A program made the position numbers and the translations under genes. This document shows, in pieces, positions 1-10,623 of a stretch of 64,000 nucleotides of DNA. Origin of the DNA: Tricholoma matsutake. Its lineage: Eukaryota; Basidiomycota; Agaricomycetes; Agaricales; Tricholomataceae. The stretch's first letter is position 1, and every line of letters starts with the position of its first letter. Location: contig AP026540.1 in the NCBI GenBank assembly GCA_026075535.2, positions 13,392,001 through 13,456,000 of the forward strand, given 5' to 3'. The notes under the pieces were generated by a model. The model did no database searches. It was not told where the DNA came from and worked only from the letters and a program-made list of their open reading frames with translations.

Positions 1-7
1 TAGGAGA

Positions 8-280
8 TGTAGAGAATCAATCCTAGAGTAAACAAGGTTATACTACAGTACTGTTAGTTTTGTTATAATGCAATGTCTAAGATCATGCTCACCTCAGTCC
101 TTGGACAAATGACTGATGTGGCAGACCATCTATCTACTGATATATATAATGTCTGATGGACAAAGGAAAGAGATAAGAAAGAAACCTGAGTGTTTGTCAC
201 ACATGTCAAAGGGGTGCACTAAGAATAGCACATGCATCAACTGCAGCTTACTCTTCCGCATCCAGTGATGCACCACTCAT
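8..280 (-). repeat. Copia-1 3' LTR, truncated
   Basis: This stretch matches 14238-14510 closely, with mostly C/T and G/A differences. It begins TGTAGAG, the complement of the CA-ended 3' terminus of the minus-strand element, directly after the GGAGA duplication. It stops at 280, where the Gypsy-1 LTR begins; the last part of the LTR seen at 14511-14539 is absent here. Confidence 0.85.
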
Positions 281-1465
281 TGATAGGTTGTCTCCTTGGC
301 TCAAGGACCAATTCACCACTTTAGCATCATTCTAATCACATCAGCTAACTCCTACAACATCCCCGATGCAGCATGACCCAGTCTATCGATCGCGATATCA
401 TATTGACCATGTCAAAACATCACCAGTGACATCGATCGTATCAAGAGCCCACATCGCACAACCTTAGGACTACCCCGAAAGCCCCTAAGATCCCTCTACA
501 TGACCATCAAACACCCCCAATCAACTTTGAACAGCCACAACTGCGATCGAGCATCATCCAGCATCGTCGAGTGTCATCGATCAATATCGAGAGACTACAA
601 GCGACATTGGGTGCCACCTTCATTATCTAAATGGTGGAAGACCATGCACTAGGACATATTCCAACTCATGCTCAAACCTGCTGATCATAGGTCAGCCTCG
701 GTCCAAGTCCCTATCATGCACAGAACCCACTGGATGCATCATTGTGAGACTTAGCACAGGTTATACACAAAGGACAGTCTCTTTTAGTTCTTTCCCTTTA
801 TTACTCTTTCATCATATGATATATATATCTTTCTTGTTCAGATTCAAGTCTCCTTTATGGCCTTGTGCCTTAACTCATATCTTTTGCCTCATGTTCTACA
901 CATGTTTCTCATTCCATTTTAGGAAGTTTCTTTAAAATATATAAAACTCTGTAGTATCTACTTGGAAATAACAAGAAATCGTCTTCACCTATCATCTTGT
1001 ATACAGTTCTAAGCATCCAATCAACTTTCTAAAAACAATCTAAGTCTCTACGAGTTTTCTCGATCGACGAGAAACCTCTGCAATCATCATGTCCTCAATC
1101 CTCCCTTGATCCTCTCGACATTAGCACTAGCAACCCTTCCAACCCTTCATAGCCATTTGCCGCACCCTTTGTATACTATTGACCTATCGAAAGGTCTCCA
1201 GAATTCACACATCGACCATCGACGATAAACTTGTTCACTGTCGATCTCATTGATTGCCCTCAATATCAATTGATACTCAATCGGACTGCACCAAATGCCT
1301 TCATCTCTCATAGAACTACCTTCACAACTAGAACCAACTGGTCATCTTCCCATCGGTTGAGCCACGAACATTCAGACTGACTCACAACCTTCCTCTGACT
1401 CATTGCAAATATCATCGATTGCCTCATCGGCAGTTTAGGTGGTTTTCCCGGGTTGAGTATCATCA
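281..1465 (+). repeat. Gypsy-1 5' LTR
   Basis: This is 1,185 bp, starting TGATAGGTTG and ending GAGTATCATCA. It is repeated at 9438-10584 and, without its first 480 or so bases, at 60710-61389. The 3' boundary was set from the last bases shared with the third copy, which also ends ACCATCA. Short open frames inside it have no family resemblance and are not genes. Confidence 0.85.
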
Positions 1466-1469
1466 TTTT

Positions 1470-1486
1470 TGGAGCCCACCACGAGG
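1470..1486 (+). other. Putative primer-binding site of Gypsy-1
   Basis: Four bases after the LTR end the sequence reads TGGAGCCCACCACGAGG. It starts with the TGG that pairs with a tRNA CCA end and is as long as a typical primer-binding site. I could not assign the tRNA from memory. Confidence 0.5.
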
Positions 1487-1545
1487 TTTTCTGAATCATT
1501 TCATCATCGGACCAACCTTGACTTCCTCGGCTTAGGCCAACACAA

Positions 1546-3486
1546 GTGAGAACCCTTCATATTGATACTTGCCACGCCTTCAAATCTCTCGAACAATCGG
1601 GAGACATTCTAATTCCAGTTTCCAAAGCAGAATCTACTCATCATAGACTATTTCCTTCACCTATATCATCGCCTTCCACATTGTCATCTACTTCTTCATC
1701 ATCATCATCGACCTCTTCATTCATCCTTCCAACAACTTCGACACCCCTACCATCTATTACACAAGTCTTAACCCCTACCCCTGGAGTCATCGCATTCATG
1801 ACTACCCAAACCATGATGCCAGCTTGTGGGCACTTGGCCGCTCTGAAATTCGACCCGACTCAGCCTCGAGAGCTTCGACAATACTTCAAAGAGCTTGAAC
1901 TATTATTCCCGACCTGCGGCATTACTGAATCGAATCTAATGAAGAAACACGCTTGCCACTACCTCAACATCAACTCTTCCGAACTCTGGGAATCACTTCC
2001 AGAGTATCAACCTGGCACATCATTCAATGAATGTTGAACAGCAGTACACAAACTCTATCCTGGCTCAGAAGATGATCGCAAGTGGAGCATATCGGACATG
2101 GACAAATTAGTGGGAGAACAGCTACACATTGGGATATTCGACGCGAGCAATCTAGGAATGTATTATCGCGTGTTCTACAACATTACTCACTTTTTGCAAG
2201 CAAAGAATAGGATCTTGGAAGCTGAGCAAAGCAGAGCTTATGTTCGAGGATTTTAACCCGGCTTATGGACTCAAATCGCTCGACAACTCGAACTCAAATT
2301 CCCCAACCATTATCCCGATGATCCATATCCACTCAACAACATTCACGACGCGGCAAAATTTGTACTAGCAGGCTCCCACACATCAAACTCAGTAATCCAC
2401 CAATCAACTTCCTCATTGCACTCGACATCGAACATTGGAAATACGGTCACCTCATCACCTGGAACTATTACAATTAAAACTGAAGATCTAAACGTGATGT
2501 TCAAACGATTCGCTAGCACCATCGCTACGCATATCGCAGGTACTAAAAATCCTCGTACTAATTCGGCAGACAGACAGGCACACATCGATGCACTCCTTTG
2601 CATATTTTGTGGTTTATTGGGACATTTTATTCCTGACTGTATGGTTTGTCAGTCATACTTGAACGAAGGGAAGTGTAAGAGAAACGCGGAAGGAAAGATC
2701 ATACTTCCAAATGGACAATTCACCCCTCGAAGTATCCCTGGCAGGTTTATCAAGGAACGGATCAATGAATGGTGGAAACGCAACCCAGATGCAACCCCAG
2801 CAGCCACACTTTTATTCAGCATCGCACCATCGGCACCTTCGACTTTGACTAGTTCAACCTCAGCTGCGATCACTTCAATAACAGAGTCTGATGCCGCTTC
2901 TACATTGGGATCAGAGACGAAAGGCATTTATCATAATTCGATGTTGACAGCTGACTCCGAAGATAGAATAGCGGCTCTCGAGTGCAAAATATTCATGCTT
3001 CGAAGTGGTCGACCATTTTCATGTCTGAACAAAGAGGTTCGAAATTTGGTTCTGGCCATGACAACCCCTGTCCCTGCATCGTCAACATCTACTGCTCCAG
3101 TCCCACCACCCTCGACATCTTTATTGACAACAGTCAACCCTTCAACTTCAACTACCGCTTCAACATCGACATCGACGTCTCCCACATTGACCACTTCGCC
3201 ATCAACCACCATACCCCCAATGCAAACCTCGGTACACCCATACACGTCGGTCAGGGAGAACACCTATTTGCCACCACACGAAAGGAACTTTGCTGGTGCA
3301 TTGAAGGGTAAGGAAAAAGATGGACCATTGTATGCAACACAGGCACCAGTACAGAATGAGAAAATCGTGCACAATATATTTGCACACTCAATGAAGATGC
3401 TGATTGTCACACTGACATCTGAAGAATTACTCTCGCTTTCACCCGAGGTTCGAACAAAATGGAGAGAACAGGTCACACTGAAATGA
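1546..3486 (+). pseudogene. gag: Gypsy-1 gag (capsid and zinc knuckle)
   Basis: Gag forms the particle that packages element RNA. A serine/threonine-rich leader is followed by the conserved capsid segment beginning near the MPACGH motif (about 1815), with LYPGSEDDRKWSISDMDK further on. A zinc knuckle of the form C-x2-C-x4-H-x4-C (CIFCGLLGHFIPDC) lies near 2600-2640. The tail is a Ser/Thr/Pro-rich region up to 3486. The frame is broken by a TGA at 2035-2037 and by a TAA near 2256 in a place where relatives have glutamine (CAA to TAA). Both fit C-to-T decay. The protein is readable almost throughout in one frame, so indels are few. It is not functional as it stands. Confidence 0.8.
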
Positions 3487-3507
3487 GTCCCACAATCCGG
3501 AAACAAT

Positions 3508-4057
3508 GTGATGAACATGTTTAGTCCCAATGCAATCATTGTGCCTGACCCATATGAGACCTATATTATCAGTCTCCGACCCAGTGAAATCCCTCAGCCT
3601 TTCATTGTCACTAAAGAAACTTCATCGATTAGATCAGTTATTATGGATGTCCATGGTAACAACCAGGTAGAAAGTGTCGTCAATCCGTTCCTCGATCATA
3701 TCGATGGCCAAAGATGTTTGCCATGAACTCAGTCTAGCATACAACTCCTCGATTAGGCTTCTGATGCAGTCTGCCAATGGGACTGTGGACAAAACACTCA
3801 GTTTAGCACACAACGTGCCCTGCGATCTTGGTGGAATCACCTTATACATGCAGGTACATATTATTCGGGACCCAGCTTGCAATATTCTACTTGGACAACC
3901 TTTCGATGTCTTAATGGAAAGCATCATTAGAAACTATCGGAACAAAGCCCAAACCATCATAATATATGATCCTAACTCAACTCGGACTGCTACCATTCCC
4001 TCGATACCTCGATCGCACCGTCGTCGAAAAGTAGTTCAAGAGGATTTTCAGCATTAG
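3508..4057 (+). pseudogene. Gypsy-1 protease remnant
   Basis: The protease would cleave the element polyprotein. The segment shows the conserved downstream half of the domain: the glycine-rich VPCDLGGITLYMQVHI stretch and the ILLGQPFDVL motif of retropepsin-like Gypsy proteases (3674-4057). The active-site region itself is disturbed: 3508-3726 and 3674-4057 are in different frames and overlap, so an indel lies near 3680-3720 where the catalytic Asp motif should be. The assignment rests on position between gag and reverse transcriptase plus recognition of these motifs from related agaric elements. Confidence 0.65.
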
Positions 4058-4320
4058 AGAATGAAATTTCAGAACAGTGTGCTTTCATCATCTTGTTCAA
4101 CTCTTCTGACTCCTCTATATTTATCGAGCACACTGCAAATATCCCCGAAATCGACTCCTCCAAAGAATTATCTGTGACACTTTCTGACCTATATTTATCT
4201 GCATGCAACAAGTTCCACGTTCCTTGAAACACCTCGATGGTGTTTATACCTATGTGAACTTCTTCATCGTATGTTTCCCCTTCCTCAGTTATTTCCGACA
4301 ATCGACAGTCTAGTTATTTA

Positions 4321-6002
4321 TTGATGAAGAAAAAGTATAAACCAGTCGCACAGAAGGTCCGTCCAATTGTGGCTGGACTACCCGATCATTTTAGAATTAT
4401 TCGACGCATCGAGGGCAATCCCCTCCAAGACATGCCTCCACTAAATCCCCATCCTCCAATATTCAAACCAACTCCTCGATATAACCTCGAACGCAAAAAC
4501 ATCATCTATCAAAATCATCCAGGCGATTTCTTATGGCCTCAAGAATGAGACTTCATGCATGACTTCATTTGAAACCAGCAAGCCGGGTTCACATGGACAG
4601 AAAATGAACGAGGAAGGTTTCGACCCAATTTCTTCCCCCCTATTGAGTTCCCAGTCATCCCTCATACCCCTTGGGTCGAATGCAACCACCTAGTTTGTAT
4701 GAACAGATTTGCAAGATGATGAAAAAGAAGATCGAAGCAGGAGTCTATGAGTCGTCGAACTCGTCCTACCGATCGCAATGGTTTTGCATTGTGAAGAAAG
4801 ATGCAAAATCACTCCGAATAGTCCACAGCCTTGAGCCTCTAAACCAAGTTATGATTCAGCACTCAGGTGTCATCCTGATCCCCGAGTATTTAGCCGAACA
4901 GTTTGGGGGATGCGCTTGTGGAGGAATGTTGGATTTATATGTTGCATTCGATGAAAGGCTTGTATCTGAATCCTCTCGAGATCTAACAACTTTCCAGACC
5001 CCATTCGGTGCACTTCAAATCGTCACCCTACCAATGGGTTGGATGAACTCAGTTCCAATTCTACATGATGACATAACTTTCATCCTACAACCCGAGGTCC
5101 CTCACATCACAATCCCTTATATCGATGACACACCAGTGAAGGGTCTGAAATCGGAATATCAAATGATCAGTGGGTCTTATGAAACAATCATCGACAACTC
5201 AGGCATTTGACGATTCGTATGGGAGCATTTTGAGAACCTAAATCACATCGTCCAGTGCATGAAGTATTGTGGTGGGATGTTCTCTGGACCGAAATTATTT
5301 GCTTGTGTCCCCGAGATAATTGTTTTAGGTCATTGATGCAATATTCAAGGCCGAATGGCTGACCTGACGCATATTGATAAGATTCAGAAATGGGGTCTGT
5401 GTCATATGCTGACAGAAGTTAAGGCATTCTTAGGAATGATTGGAGTTTGTTGAATTTTCATTCAGAGTTTCACACATCGAGCAGCTGCGCTAATCAATCT
5501 TACTCAAAAAGATGTGCCCTTTGAATTCAGCCCATCTCAGGTAGCAGCACAAGAAGATCTCAAGCATGTGCTCCTAAACTCGCCAGTGATTCAAGCCATC
5601 AACTATACCTTGAACACCCCAGTAATCCTTGCAGTCGACACATTGAGCATTGCCATCGGCTATTTCCTAATGCAATGCGACCACAATAACCCTCGAAAGC
5701 AATACTACAGTCAATTCAGCTTGATCATGCTCAACGACTGCAAATCCCAGTTTTCACAGCTGAAACTCGAACTTTATGGTCTATATCGAGCCCTTGGGGC
5801 ACTTCGTTTATACTTGATAGGGGTACAAAATCTTATCGTTGAGGTTGATGTGAGGTATATCAAAGGCATGCTCTCAAATCCTGATATTGCACCTAGCACT
5901 AGCATCAATCGATGGATAGTCTCCATTCTAATGTTCCACTTCACGCTAGTTCATGTAGCAGGTACGCACCATGGGCTGGACGGTCTTTTGCGACGTCCTT
6001 GA
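4321..6002 (+). pseudogene. pol: Gypsy-1 reverse transcriptase and RNase H
   Basis: The product would copy element RNA into DNA. The fingers/palm region runs from about 4671; the catalytic loop reads YIDD at about 5120 (PYIDDTPVKG). A connection domain follows, then RNase H (5514-6002) with a conserved VDTLSIAIGYFL start, an LKLELYGLYRAL middle and an HVAGTHHGLDGLLRRP end. Stops at 5208-5210, near 5336, near 5452 and at 6000-6002 are all TGA, and in relatives I remember each of these residues is Arg. The frame itself is largely kept. The N-terminal part (4321-4548) is separated by stops of the same type. Confidence 0.82.
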
Positions 6003-6147
6003 CAAACCGAAGATGATGATGTCAAAGTAGAAGAAGAATTTGGCAATTGGATCAACAAACTACATGGTTTTGTTCACCAAATCAACCCAATCTCGATTCG
6101 ACCTTTCCCCTCTCACATGACTTATCCCACTTTTGCCCAAGCTTCAG

Positions 6148-6166
6148 ATTTCAGTAAGGGGGAGGA
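6148..6166 (+). other. Internal exact copy of the Gypsy-1 polypurine tract
   Basis: The 19 bases ATTTCAGTAAGGGGGAGGA here are identical to 9419-9437, the tract directly before the right LTR. The copy lies roughly in the middle of the element, between RNase H and integrase. A second plus-strand priming site (central polypurine tract) is one possible role. Confidence 0.55.
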
Positions 6167-6296
6167 CATTTCATATGAAGACATACCTTGATCGGACAAA
6201 TCAAAGAAAGAAAACGAACGATTACTGCTCGTTCATAGATAGTTAGACGAGATGGTGTGACCCCCACATCTATCAGACACAGAGTATGCTACCTTT

Positions 6297-7582
6297 GTGC
6301 GATATTGCACTGAGTTCTTCATAGATTCCAGAAAACTATGGCAAAAAGATCGTCACGGCAAACACAAGATTGTTGCGATTCCAGACCATTGCATCGATAT
6401 TATCCGGTTGTCACACGACCATATCGGCCACAAAATGATCTTTGCCATGAAGTCTCACTTCGCACTACAATTCTGGTGGCCCAACCTGAAAGCCGATATC
6501 GCATGGTACATCCGAACATGCCACTACTGTCAGTTGCAACAAACTCGAAATCTTCTTATTCCACCGATTGTCGCCACACCTGCTCTGCTATTTGGAAAAG
6601 TCTACATCGACACAATGCACATGCCACCTTCCAGTGGATCTCGCTATATAGTACAAGGTCAATGTTTGATATCGTACTGGCCGGAGTTCAGGATGCTTCG
6701 CAATGAAACAGCAAAGACCATCGGCAATTGGATCTTCAAAGAAATCATTTGTCGTTGGGGCTCACTCTATGAGATTGTTACTGACAATGGCGCAGCATTT
6801 CTTTCTGCTCTCGAGTATTTGTTGAAGTGATATCATATCAATCACATTCGGATAAGTGGGTACAATTCTTGTGCCAATGGCCTCGTCGAACAAGCCCACT
6901 TTGATATATGACAATCACTCTACAAGGCCGTCGATGGTGATCAAATGTGATGGTTGGTTGGGACCTACTCGGTCTTTTGGGCAGAACGGGTAACAGTTCG
7001 AAAACGAATGGGCTGTTCACCCTATTTTGCGATCACAGGTTGTCATCCACTCATCCCTCTTGACATTTCAGAAGCGACATATCTACAACCACCACCCGAT
7101 TCGATACTCTCCTCCACCGATCTCATCGCCCAATGCGCTATCACACTACAGAAACGCTCAACCAATCTCGAAGTACTCTACTCTAGAGTCTACACCGCTC
7201 AATGAGAAGCTGTGAAATGCTTCGAAGAAGTTCACAAGTGAACAATTCGAGACTACAATTTCGAAAAAGGTGACCTCGTACTCATGCGAAACACACAGAT
7301 TGAGAAAGCTCTTAATTGAAAAATGCGAGCTCGATATCTCGGCCCACTCATAGTCATCGCATGAAACTATGGTGGCACTTATATTCTTGCGAGCTCAACA
7401 GTTCAGTTCTGCATCGACCAGTAGCTGCTTTCCGAGTTCTACCCTATCTAGCACAGAAATTGATTCCCCTTCCTCCGAACTTCTTTGATATCGATGATCA
7501 TCGGCTCGAACAACTTCAAACAACATCGGACGTCAATGGAGACATCAACAAGGGCATTCCTGACCTCGACGAAGATGAATAG
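6297..7582 (+). pseudogene. pol: Gypsy-1 integrase
   Basis: The integrase would insert element DNA into the genome. An HHCC zinc-binding N-terminus is visible (HDHIGH, then CHYCQL near 6520-6540). The catalytic core follows with Asp in YIDTMHMP (about 6605), Asp in VTDNGAAF (about 6780) and the Glu in NGLVEQAHFD (about 6890). The C-terminal domain includes FWAERVTVRKRMGCSPYFA (about 6970) and a KMRARYLGP motif (about 7325). Stops at 6828-6830 and at several later places (around 6910, 6946, 7203, 7240, 7318, 7362) are TGA; at most of these relatives carry Arg. The protein ends in an acidic tail at about 7580. Confidence 0.8.
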
Positions 7583-7913
7583 ACCATTTTTCTTTTCTTT
7601 TTCTACTTGTGATATTGAAACAAACTCTCAATTTTATAACAGTGTACTATTACAAGTCATGATGTCATTCGAAATGTGTTCACGCAAGCTTGACAGGGTT
7701 TTTTGGCTATGAAGGAGTTCTGAGCCTTTCCCCTATGTCTCATTTTGATGAATCGTCCATCTTACTTTCTTTTTCTTTTTCTCTCCTATGTTTTTTTTTT
7801 TTTCGCATATATCTTACATTTCCTGGCTTCGATCGCATGCAATATTTCTCATTTCAAACTCATTTCGCTCAGACACAAGAAAAACGATAAAATTAAAACA
7901 ATACAACAAATTT

Positions 7914-9289
7914 CTATTGGGATTCCTCCCACTTCCTCTCCAAGACCTTGATCTCTTCCATCAGCAATTCCACTTCCAACTTCTTGCACACCAGCACTTC
8001 TGTGAGATATTGACAACGGAGTCTTGCTGCATCCAACTGCATCATCTCATCCTCCACCACCATTGACACACCCTCAACCAGACCTGCGACTTCAGTTTTG
8101 ACTTCTTGTTCCCTCGCTTTTCCCTTCCCCTTCTCCTTCTGAGCAGACTTCGCCTTCGCCTTCATCATTCATTTCAGGTGCTCATTGACTTTTGAGGGCC
8201 CGGCCTCCGCATTTTGGATGGGCTGGATAGCCCAGATGCATATCGCTAAGTAATCATACAGATTAGCAATTGTATTGGTTATGCAGCAGAATCACTTACT
8301 ACGTCTGGGAGTTGACAACTGCATCGACTCCACATTACCCTTTGTAGCTTGCTTGGAGCTCGCCTTTTTCCTCGACTCACCTCGTCGGAGTCCTTGCCTC
8401 GACACTCCCTCCCAGTAGCACCCCTGTAGCCCTTGAGTGCATCGCTTGCACTTTGGGGTGCCCTCCTCGACGATACACTCCTGAGTCATCCTTAGTCCGG
8501 ATCGATCACACTAAAGCAATATTGAAGGTGTGATTAGCCTGAACGATATTGAAAGAAGATGATGACTTACTGGCCCATGGAAGGTGATCAGCTCACCTTC
8601 CTCTACGCACACCCACTTCATGACCACGGGCTCCTCATCCAGTTCATCCTCACCTTCCTCCTCGTTGTCCATCTCGTCTGCCTTTCTCTTCTCGATGATC
8701 CGCTCGATGTCCGGTAGGTCGTCGACCAGAGGTTCTTCTACATCTGCGGCTTCGTCCTGATCGATCGAGAGGCGCATGAGCTTGAGTGGGGCCATACAAT
8801 TGTGGAATTTGTCCTTTGACACCGTTTTGGCCCAGACTTTGGCCAAGAATGATCGATGTGCCTCGACCAGCACGTCTCATCGCTCCTTGATCCTCTTCAC
8901 TTTGGCCTTGATGGCCACCTCCCGAGCAACTCTCTCCTCCTCTCTTTGCCTCTCCCCCTCAATTCTCCTCAAGTACTCCTCAAAAAGATATTTTCCACCC
9001 CATGAAACCCAATCCTCCTGAGCGAAAGGTGCAAAGAGGCCGATCGCCTCATCCAATGTAGCTTGCACATGCTCATTGCGTGCCTCATTGAATGACCCAA
9101 TCAGGTTGTCATATTCAGCCTATCAACGATGTCAAGAAACAGATAAGCAAAGGAAAGAGAAAGACATACCAATTTCTCGCAAAAGACTTGACCCCATACC
9201 TCGAAATCCAACTCTTCAGCTTTGCCAGGCTCAGGCATCGACTTCGCTTGGTCTAGGATGGGAAGAGCGAGTTCAGCAAGGATAGACAT
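7914..9289 (-). pseudogene. Antisense spliced accessory gene carried by Gypsy-1 (Cys cluster, coiled coil)
   Basis: This gene lies on the strand opposite to gag-pol, between integrase and the right LTR. Reading leftwards it starts MSILAELALPILDQA at 9289. A GTATGT...GATAG intron of about 50 nt (near 9122-9172) is followed by a long acidic, Arg/Glu-rich exon to about 8574. A GTAAGT...TTTAG intron comes next, then a cysteine cluster with spacing C-x10-C-x8-C-x2-C-x6-C (TPKCKRCTQGLQGCYWEG), another intron near 8235-8288, and a Lys/Glu-rich tail that looks coiled-coil, ending at 7914. Frames join cleanly across the introns. Two in-frame stops (near 8878 and 8166) are TGA and would be Arg if CGA. 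I recall similar antisense proteins in related agaric Gypsy elements. Function is unknown; DNA or RNA binding by the Cys cluster is a guess. Confidence 0.68.
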
Positions 9290-9418
9290 GTTGTCGAAGA
9301 GGTGGATGGAAGAGATCGAATGAAAAGAGAAAAGTTCAAACGATGACGCATCTTAAATCAGCAATCAACAATGTCACATGACCCAGTTATTTCAGCTCGA
9401 CTGACCGGGACGGTCAGA

Positions 9419-9437
9419 ATTTCAGTAAGGGGGAGGA
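9419..9437 (+). other. Polypurine tract of Gypsy-1
   Basis: A purine run (TAAGGGGGAGGA) sits immediately before the right LTR, the standard position of the plus-strand primer. Its 19-base extended form recurs exactly at 6148-6166. Confidence 0.8.
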
Positions 9438-10584
9438 TGATAGGTTGTCTCCTTGGCTCAAGGACCAATTCACCACTTTAGCATCATCCTAATCACATCG
9501 GCTAACTCCTATGACGTCCCAGACGCAGTGCGACCCAGTCTATCAATCGCGATATCATATCAACCACGTTGAAACATTACCAGCGACATTGATCGTATCA
9601 AGAGCCCACATCGCACAACCTTAGAACTACCCTGAAAGCCCCTAAGATCCCTCTACACAACCATCGAACACCCCCGATCAACTTCGAACAGCTGCAACTG
9701 CGATCGAGCATCATCGAGCATCATCGAGTGTCATCGATCGATATTGAGAGACTATGAGCGACATCGGGTGCTGCCTTCATTATCTAAATGGTGGAAGACC
9801 ATGCACTAGGACATATTCCAACTCATGCTCAAACCTGCTGATCATAGGTCAGCCTCGTTCCAAGTCCCTATCATGCACAGAACCCGCTGGATGCATCATT
9901 GTGAGACTTAGCACAGTTTATACACAAAGGACAGTCTCTTTTAGTTCTTTCCCTTTATTACTCTTTCATCATATGATATATATATCTTTCTTGTTCGGAT
10001 TCCAGTCTCCTGTATGGCCTTGTGCCTTAACTCATATCTTTTGCCTCATGTTCTACACATGTTTCTCATTCAATTTTAGGAAGTTTCTTTAAAACATATA
10101 AAACTCTGTAGTATCTACTTGGAAATAACAAGAAATCATCTTCACCTATCATCTTGTATACAGTTCTAAGCATCCAATCAACTTTCTAAAACCAATCTAA
10201 GTCTCTACGAGTTTTCTCGATCGACGAGAAACCTCTGCAATCATCATGTCCTCGATCCTCCCTTGATCCTCTCGACATTAGCACTAGCAACCCTTCCAAC
10301 CCTTCATAGCCATTTGCCGCACCCTTTGTATACTATCAACCTATCAAAAGGTCTCCAGAATTCACACATTGACCATCGACGATAAACTTGTTCACTGTCG
10401 ATCTCATTGATTGCCCTCAATATCGATTGATACTTGATTGGACTGCACCAAATGCCTTCATCTCTCATAGAACTACCTTCACAACTAGAACCAACTGGTC
10501 ATCTTCCCATCGGTTGAGCCACGAACATTCGGAACGACTTGCAAACTTCCTCTGACTCATCGCAAATATCATTGATTGCTTCAT
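9438..10584 (+). repeat. Gypsy-1 3' LTR, 3' end missing
   Basis: It aligns with 281-1465 over its whole length but ends at the TTCAT at 10580-10584, where the left copy continues for about 37 more bases. It is followed by 19 bases of unknown origin, the 20-mer TTGGCACAACAAATTTTACA (10604-10623, also at 61789-61808), and then Copia-1 reverse transcriptase. Confidence 0.85.
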
Positions 10585-10623
10585 GGGGGTTGCAGAATGT
10601 GGGTTGGCACAACAAATTTTACA

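Larger units (their letters stand above)
281..10584 (+). mobile_element. Gypsy-1 LTR retrotransposon (10.3 kb), decayed
   Basis: Two long direct repeats (281-1465 and 9438-10584) bracket plus-strand gag, protease, reverse transcriptase, RNase H and integrase remnants, in the Ty3/Gypsy order with integrase after RNase H. The LTR opens TGATAGG and closes ATCATCA, so the ends are inverted TGAT/ATCA. A purine-rich tract precedes the right LTR. An unusual 1.8-kb segment between integrase and the right LTR carries a spliced antisense gene. The right LTR lacks its last roughly 37 bases, so no target duplication can be read. Gag and pol are broken by many stops, nearly all TGA where family knowledge expects arginine CGA. 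The two LTRs differ mainly by transitions in CG/TG/CA steps, so this is an old inactive copy. A third, partial LTR of the same family lies at 60710-61389. Confidence 0.9.

Noticed and set aside
744..935. 63-codon frame inside the Gypsy-1 LTR, with a longer cousin at 9754-10092
   Set aside because: It lies in LTR sequence, differs between the two LTR copies and resembles no protein.
2343..3539. Several antisense and frame-shifted open frames over Gypsy-1 gag
   Set aside because: They overlap the recognised gag frame, consist of low-complexity Ser/Val stretches and have no family resemblance.
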